Shown: in pieces, positions 59,226 to 64,000 of the stretch
How positions within the stretch are numbered: position 1 is the stretch's first letter
Layout of the letters: each line of letters starts with the position of its first letter
Assembly (NCBI RefSeq): GCF_013364155.1
Contig: NZ_CP054916.1
Span: 3,592,501-3,656,500 of the forward strand
Length of the DNA stretch: 64,000 bases
Origin: Streptomyces sp. NA02950
GTDB taxonomy: Bacteria; Actinomycetota; Actinomycetes; Streptomycetales; Streptomycetaceae
Reading direction: 5' to 3'
The notes under the pieces: model-generated
Database searches by the model: none
Seen by the model: the letters and a program-made list of their open reading frames with translations, nothing else
What the model was told of the DNA's origin: nothing
Program-made: the position numbers and the translations under genes

Positions 59226-60585
59226 AACCCCTGAGGACCTTGGCGCCACGGTCGCAGCGATCTCCGCGGAGGCCTCTGCCCGTACCGCAGAGTGGCACCT
59301 GCTCCTGCTCGATCACCAGCAGACCACCACCGAACTTTCCAACGGGCAGGTCGACGCTTCCCGTTCGTCCGGGGAGACCACCGCCTACCTGCGACTGATG
59401 GTCGACGGGCGGATCGGCACTGCCACCAGCAGTCGCCCCGACCGAGTCGAGGAACTCGTCCAGGACGCCTGGGACTGCGCCCGCTGCGGGCCCACCGCTG
59501 ACCACAGCTTCGCTCCTTCGTCCAAGCCAGACACGCCTGATCGCACCTCTGGCCTCTTGCCTGACGATGCGGTGCTCGCCGGTACCCGCGACTTGACTCA
59601 CCAGGTAGCTGAACTGCAGCAGCACTCGAAACTTCTGCTGCACGGCACGATCACGCGCACGGACGAGGCGGTGTACATCGCGGGCCCGGTCGGCGTGGTG
59701 CACGACAGGCTGGGCCGCTGGGGCGTATCCGCTGTGGCCGAGAGCCCTATTGTGGAGAATCTGCAGTTGACTTGGCACACCTGGACCCGCCGGCCCCAGC
59801 TGCCCGAGGAGGTCGCCGAGTGGACCGGCACAGCTGGGGCCTGGCAAGACCTGCCGGCTCTGCCGTGCCCTCCCGGACTGCGGGAAGTACTCCTGGCCCC
59901 TAACGCGGTACACGCCCTGCTCTCGCCCTTGATGCGCTCACTCGGCGGCCCGGCCTCCAACGGGCGTTCATTCCTGCCCGCCGAACTCGGTGACAGGCTC
60001 CTGGACAAGCGTTTAACTGTCACCGACGGGTCTTGCACAGGCGGGCAGCGGAACCGCACGGCCGACGGGTTACCACATCCGGCGGTCGATGACGAGGGCG
60101 TAGCCTGTCGCCCCCTGGTGCTGATCGACGCCGGGGGACCGATTCACCGGTACCACACCTCCCACAGCGCGGCGGCCGTTGGTGCAACACCGACGGGGCA
60201 CGGCTTTCGCGGCAATGCCCTGCGCCGCAAGCCCCTGCAGCCCATCTCCGCTGTCCTCAACAATGTCCGCGTGCATGCTGACGCGACGCTCACCACCTCA
60301 TGGCATGAACTGCTGGCCTCCATCGAGAACGGGATCGTGGTGGAGTCCTTGTTCGGAGCCGAACAGAAGGGGCGGCTGTCTCCTGTTGTCGAGGGGGGCG
60401 TCCAACAAGGGTTCGTCGTTCAACACGGCCGGGTCGTGGCGCGGCTGCGGCGCACAAGTTTTCGCATGGACCTGCGCGAGGCTCTGGGCGCGGACCTTGC
60501 TGGGGTGTCAACGCAGAGCTGGCCGGTGAGCAAGGTGTGGACCGGCAAGATGCCGTTCCTCCTTGCCCGTTCGCTCCAGGACTGA
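59209..60585 (+). CDS. TldE/PmbA-like protease subunit
   Basis: A 458-residue partner of TldD. It shares the U62 layout (LLLLDHQQTTTELSNGQVDASRSSGETTAYLRLMVDGRIGTATSS at the N-terminus, and SIENGIVVESLFGAEQKGRLSPVVEGGVQQGFVVQHGRVVARLRRTSFRMDLREAL near the C-terminus) but lacks an HExxxH motif, as expected for the TldE role. The ribosome site GAGAGGGG lies just before the ATG at 59209, inside the tldD end. The neighbouring order tldD-tldE and overlap imply an equimolar complex that probably removes the leader of the modified peptide. Confidence 0.86.
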   Translation: MLTSAETPEDLGATVAAISAEASARTAEWHLLLLDHQQTTTELSNGQVDASRSSGETTAYLRLMVDGRIGTATSSRPDRVEELVQDAWDCARCGPTADHSFAPSSKPDTPDRTSGLLPDDAVLAGTRDLTHQVAELQQHSKLLLHGTITRTDEAVYIAGPVGVVHDRLGRWGVSAVAESPIVENLQLTWHTWTRRPQLPEEVAEWTGTAGAWQDLPALPCPPGLREVLLAPNAVHALLSPLMRSLGGPASNGRSFLPAELGDRLLDKRLTVTDGSCTGGQRNRTADGLPHPAVDDEGVACRPLVLIDAGGPIHRYHTSHSAAAVGATPTGHGFRGNALRRKPLQPISAVLNNVRVHADATLTTSWHELLASIENGIVVESLFGAEQKGRLSPVVEGGVQQGFVVQHGRVVARLRRTSFRMDLREALGADLAGVSTQSWPVSKVWTGKMPFLLARSLQD

Positions 60586-61849
60586 AGGAGGGATCCACAC
60601 GTACGACGCGATCATCGTCGGCGGTCGGGTGGCTGGGTCAGTCACCGCGACCTTGCTGGCGCAACGCAAGTGGCGGGTGCTGCTGCTCGACCGGGCTCCC
60701 TTGCCCAGTCCCGCGGTGTCCACACACTTCTTCGGGCCCTCCGTGCTTGCTTTCCTCGAGGAGCTGGGCATCCTGGACAAGGTGCGCGCCACCGGGGCGC
60801 CACCTCTGGCGCACTGGCATCTCCACCTGGGCGATAACTACTACGGCGGGCCGATGCTGCCGCGCGCCCAGCACCCGTACAACCTGTGCGTACGCCGCGA
60901 CTCCCTGGACGACATTCTGCTGCGCCGTGCCGCTGAAGAGCCCCTGGTCGAGGTACGCGACCGCACCGCCGTGCGTACTCTGCTGCGCCAAGGTGACCAG
61001 GTCACCGGCGTGGCAGGGGCTGGCTGGGAGGAGAAGGCACGTGTGGTCATCGGCGCCGACGGACGCGGCTCGCTGGTCGCCCAGCAACTCGGGGCCGAGC
61101 CGCTGTTCGACGCCGGTGCCCTGCGTTGCACTTTCCACGCCTACTGGCACGATGTGCACGCCCTCCCGGAGCCTTCCTTGGAGCTGTGGCACGACGACGG
61201 TGACGTGATCCAGATGGGCCCCTGTGATGGCGACCAGTGGGTGGTGATGGTCTCGGTCCCCCCTGAACGATTCAAGCAGATGCGCGCAGACGGTGGAGCC
61301 GGATACGAGCAGCGGCTACGCGCCATACCTGCCATGCGAGCCCGGCTGCGCACCGCCGAACGCGTTTCCCAGGTCTTCGCGGGCAAGAATCTGCGCAACT
61401 TCCATCGGCCTGCAGCCGGAGCAGGCTGGCGGCTGGTAGGTGATGCCCTGTGCCACAAGGACCCGCTGTTCGGTGCCGGCATCGCTGATGCCGTTTCCGG
61501 CTCCCGGGCCCTGGCTCAGACCCTGGACGACGCCCTGAGCGGCCGAGTCAGTTGGGAACACAGCGCTAGTCAGTACATGGAGGAGACAGAAACCAAGATC
61601 GTGAATCGCATGAGACAGGGACTGGAGGACTTGACCATTCAGCCTCCCGCACCGTCCCAACGCGCCTGGATCCGCAGCGCTTTGGGGCACCCAGGCCTCG
61701 CCTTCGAACTGGCCGCGCACTGCTCGCGCCTGTTCGAAGCACTGCCTGCTGACCGGCAGGCATTCTGGCAGCGTGCGGCAGACTCCACCGCCGAAGTCCT
61801 AGGCCTGCCCCAAGCCGCACGCCTGGCGCAACAGGAGCAGGCCCGGTGA
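60563..61849 (+). CDS. Class A flavoprotein oxidoreductase; start codon unusual
   Basis: About 415-428 residues. YDAIIVGGRVAGSVTATLLAQRKWRVLLLDRA is the FAD-binding motif (GGRVAG in place of GxGxxG). ARVVIGADGRGSLVAQQLG is the DG motif of class A monooxygenases, and GWRLVGDALCHKDPLFGAGIADAVSGSRALAQTL the GD motif. It may hydroxylate, dehydrogenate or reduce the peptide or an intermediate. GAAGGAGGG (60584-60592) sits right before the first folded residues, but no ATG, GTG or TTG follows it; an ACG at 60599 has ideal spacing. The TTG at 60563 would overlap tldE by 23 bases. Its stop overlaps the M3 peptidase start (GTGA). Confidence 0.82.
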   Translation: MPVRSRTEGGIHTYDAIIVGGRVAGSVTATLLAQRKWRVLLLDRAPLPSPAVSTHFFGPSVLAFLEELGILDKVRATGAPPLAHWHLHLGDNYYGGPMLPRAQHPYNLCVRRDSLDDILLRRAAEEPLVEVRDRTAVRTLLRQGDQVTGVAGAGWEEKARVVIGADGRGSLVAQQLGAEPLFDAGALRCTFHAYWHDVHALPEPSLELWHDDGDVIQMGPCDGDQWVVMVSVPPERFKQMRADGGAGYEQRLRAIPAMRARLRTAERVSQVFAGKNLRNFHRPAAGAGWRLVGDALCHKDPLFGAGIADAVSGSRALAQTLDDALSGRVSWEHSASQYMEETETKIVNRMRQGLEDLTIQPPAPSQRAWIRSALGHPGLAFELAAHCSRLFEALPADRQAFWQRAADSTAEVLGLPQAARLAQQEQAR

Positions 61850-63255
61850 CCGGCCCGGCGCTCCCCGACTACCTTGCACCGCATGCCGAGGACCTCGTGG
61901 CCTTGCAGCGGGCAGTCGCCCATAATCGCTGGCTCGCGGCCACAGGGCGCGACGCATACGCCACCACGGACACGGCGGAACGCTACCCGCACCTGTCGAA
62001 CGGTTCTCTGGTCTCGCTCGCGCTGGATCACGGAGATCTCTCCCTCGCTCACGAACTGTCGCTGTGGTACTTCCGAACGATGCTGGCCCGGCCCACCCAG
62101 GAACTGCGACAAGGACAGCGTGAGGTCACCGTCGAGGTGAATGGCCGCTCGCTCAGCCACGCCGAACTCTTGGCCGCCCGGAGGACTGCGCAGTCCACGG
62201 CCGAGCACGATGCCCTCGGCCGGGCCGTGACCGAGGCGAGCAGCAAGCTCGATCAGTACCGCATGCGGTGGCTGGAGCAGCATGCTCAGGCCGTCCATCG
62301 GCTCGGATTCGTATCCCACGCACATCTGGTACGCGCGTTGCACCCGGACGCCGACCGGTGGGTGACTGACGCTGAGAGTTGGCTGGAGCGCACCCGCGAA
62401 GACTTCCTTACCCGGTGGCGCCGTTGGCAGGATCAGGACAGCCTGGCGGCGCCACGCCTCTTGGACACCAGAATCGTCGCCGAGGGCGCAGGTACAATCG
62501 ATGACCCCCTCGGCGTCGTCACCGCCACCGTGAAGGCATGGGGCCTGTCTGCGGCCCTGGACCGCATCACCGTCGACAGCGAGGCACGAGCCGGGAAGCT
62601 CAGCTTCTCCTTCTGCTCCCCGGTGAATCCGCCCCACGATGTACGGGTGTCGGTCACTCCTGGCCGTTCGCTGCGCGATCTGCCCCCACTGCTGCATGAG
62701 TTCGGCCACGCCCTGCATTTCACTTCTGGCGTGGAGCACGCCTGGGAGCTTTGGCGGATCCCGACTGCACTGACCGAGGCGGTCGGCTTCGCAGTGGAGC
62801 ATGTCGTGCATCAGCCCCAATGGCAGCAACAGCATCTGGGCGCTTCGCTGGCTCCCGAGGCCGCTGACCGGCTGCGGTTCGGGCGGGAGGCTGTACGCCG
62901 TCTGATCGCCACCAGCCTGTGCTACGAGATGGCGGTACATGACGGGCACCCTGCGCCCAGAGACCTGTACGAGCAGATGTTCGGCCGCGAGTTCGGCATC
63001 AGCGTCAGCGGCGCTGATGCATTCAATCGGCTCCAGGCATACCTGGAGGGGCAGCCCTGCTATCCGCTCGTGTACTACGAGGCCTATCGCCTGCGTGACC
63101 CGCTGTGGCAGTACTTGGAACAACAGGGAGGGCCTCAATGGTGGGCTTCCCCCTCGGCACACACCACCCTGGTGGACCTGTTCGCTGCCATCGGGCGTAC
63201 TGCACCGGCCGAATGGTCTTCTTCGGCCCTCGCACCCGCGATGTCAGATATGTGA
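61846..63255 (+). CDS. M3-like zinc metallopeptidase
   Basis: A 469-residue gluzincin. LLHEFGHALHFTSG gives the HExxH zinc site (His284, Glu285, His288), and IPTALTEAVGF places the third ligand Glu about 23 residues later (Glu311), the spacing seen in M3 oligopeptidases. The N-terminal half is mostly helical, as in thimet/oligopeptidase F enzymes, but shorter than usual (about 600). GTG at 61846 overlaps the flavoprotein stop. In the cluster it may finish trimming the peptide after TldDE. Its 3' end overlaps the opposing M1 gene by 12 bases. Confidence 0.83.
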   Translation: MTGPALPDYLAPHAEDLVALQRAVAHNRWLAATGRDAYATTDTAERYPHLSNGSLVSLALDHGDLSLAHELSLWYFRTMLARPTQELRQGQREVTVEVNGRSLSHAELLAARRTAQSTAEHDALGRAVTEASSKLDQYRMRWLEQHAQAVHRLGFVSHAHLVRALHPDADRWVTDAESWLERTREDFLTRWRRWQDQDSLAAPRLLDTRIVAEGAGTIDDPLGVVTATVKAWGLSAALDRITVDSEARAGKLSFSFCSPVNPPHDVRVSVTPGRSLRDLPPLLHEFGHALHFTSGVEHAWELWRIPTALTEAVGFAVEHVVHQPQWQQQHLGASLAPEAADRLRFGREAVRRLIATSLCYEMAVHDGHPAPRDLYEQMFGREFGISVSGADAFNRLQAYLEGQPCYPLVYYEAYRLRDPLWQYLEQQGGPQWWASPSAHTTLVDLFAAIGRTAPAEWSSSALAPAMSDM

Positions 63256-64000
63256 ATCGGCCTGCTCGCGGTCCCGGCGCCGCAACGCGGCCGCTCTGCG
63301 GAATTCAGCATGGGCCTCGGTGACGATTCGATGCAGCGCGGGGGGAAGATCCGCCGCCAGCAGATGTTCCGCCCCTGACAGCACTGCCTCTTCCTCGCCC
63401 CACCAAGGGAAGAGCTGGCGGGAAAGCTGGCCCGCCAGTTCTGCAGGCCGCCGCTGCCACAGGGCCGGCATGTCGTCGAAATACCGGTGTGCAAACGGCC
63501 GCAACACCTCGTTCTGTCCCGGCGGAGCGAACCCTGTGGCGGCCGCGCGGGCGAGCGTCGCCGGCACGTCTTCGGCGAGCACGGCCAGCTCCCAGGCCGC
63601 CGCCTTGGCGCCTACTGCCGGGAACGAGGCGTATGCGCGCACCCGCCTCGCCTTCTCCGCGAGCGGCTCCCCTTCGTGTGCATCGGAGTCGATCTGTTCC
63701 AAGGTGGTGTTGCCGTGTGCGGCGAGCCCGGCAAGCAGCCGCCAGCGCAGATCCTCGTCCAGAGTGAGCCCGTTGGGTAGCGGTGTGCCCGCGCACCAAT
63801 CCCGCACGGTCGCCCGCAGATTGGGGTCGAGCCGGGCCTCCGCAAGCGACCGGCAGCAGATCAGCCGCTGATCGGGGGTGGAGCGTGCTCCTCGTACACC
63901 ATCCATCAGTGCTGCGGTGAACCGCGGCCATCCCTGTTCCTCGGCCCACTCCTGGCTGACGTAGGTGGTTAGCACAGTGCGAGCCTGACGCAGCACTCGC
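63244..64000 (-). CDS. M1 aminopeptidase (PepN-like) C-terminal part; 5' end outside window
   Basis: The C-terminal 252 residues of a larger protein reading in from the right edge on the minus strand. QEWAEEQGWPRFTAALMDGVRGARSTPDQRLICCRSL, LTLDEDLRWRLLAGLAAHG and the helical repeats AVLAEDVPATLARAAATGFAPPGQNEVLRPFAHRYFDDMPALWQRRPAELAGQLSRQLFPWW are typical of the ERAP1-like helical domain at the end of actinobacterial M1 aminopeptidase N. The catalytic domain (HExxH-E, GAMEN) would be outside the window and is not seen. It is convergent with the M3 gene; whether it belongs to the cluster is unclear. Confidence 0.8.
   Translation of the reverse strand, partial: RVLRQARTVLTTYVSQEWAEEQGWPRFTAALMDGVRGARSTPDQRLICCRSLAEARLDPNLRATVRDWCAGTPLPNGLTLDEDLRWRLLAGLAAHGNTTLEQIDSDAHEGEPLAEKARRVRAYASFPAVGAKAAAWELAVLAEDVPATLARAAATGFAPPGQNEVLRPFAHRYFDDMPALWQRRPAELAGQLSRQLFPWWGEEEAVLSGAEHLLAADLPPALHRIVTEAHAEFRRAAALRRRDREQADSHI

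Overview
The window is high-GC actinobacterial DNA of the Streptomyces type. Supporting this are the gene content (HrdD-type sigma factor, SepX/Glp division genes, a complete desferrioxamine locus, SigE-type sigma factor, several TetR regulators), frequent GTG/TTG/CTG starts, and tight ATGA/GTGA overlaps.

Left part (1-7 kb): the 3' end of a secreted trypsin-like protease and a LysE exporter are followed by a 5.4-kb insertion (about 1510-6945). It has imperfect terminal inverted repeats and an exact 8-bp direct repeat on each side, and it lies between a tRNA-Ala gene and what looks like that tRNA's own terminator. It carries a coiled-coil/winged-helix protein, an XRE regulator, a tyrosine-recombinase-like protein lacking key residues, and a DDE transposase-like protein.

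Conserved chromosome (7-33.7 kb): the division/molybdopterin-like operon galU-glp(moeA)-moaC-moaB-rimJ-sepX runs leftward, opposite a 5-formyl-THF cyclo-ligase. After it come a penicillin-acylase-family hydrolase, a CPA1 antiporter, an FmdB zinc-ribbon protein, MTA phosphorylase, an RcpC/CpaB-like protein, MscL, a P1 peptidase, a flavoprotein, a fructose PTS operon (regulator-fruK-fruA), an SDR, hrdD with a textbook sigma-R promoter, membrane and questin-oxidase-like proteins, and a DODA-type dioxygenase with a divergent MarR regulator.

Middle (33.7-51.7 kb): an IS30-family element sits exactly in the loop of the terminator after the MarR gene. Beyond it are an MFS exporter with a TetR regulator, an M6-like metalloprotease, a second TetR with two small membrane proteins, and then desEFABCD, a siderophore locus (desferrioxamine) under one clear iron box. 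A SigE-type sigma factor with a coupled membrane protein, a SUKH protein and a serine hydrolase follow.

Right part (51.7-64 kb): an IS5-type transposase remnant marks the edge of a region with lower GC and different codon use. After a GNAT gene comes the most novel locus: an OPT-family transporter, a 44-residue Cys-containing peptide gene, a radical SAM/SPASM enzyme, an ArsM-type methyltransferase, a TldD/TldE pair, a class-A flavoprotein and an M3-like metallopeptidase. The last six genes overlap or nearly abut. I read this as an undescribed ribosomally synthesised, post-translationally modified peptide (RiPP) cluster: peptide made, modified by rSAM/methyltransferase/flavoenzyme, trimmed by TldDE/M3, and moved (or its metal complex moved) by the OPT protein. 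An M1 aminopeptidase C-terminus enters from the right edge on the opposite strand.
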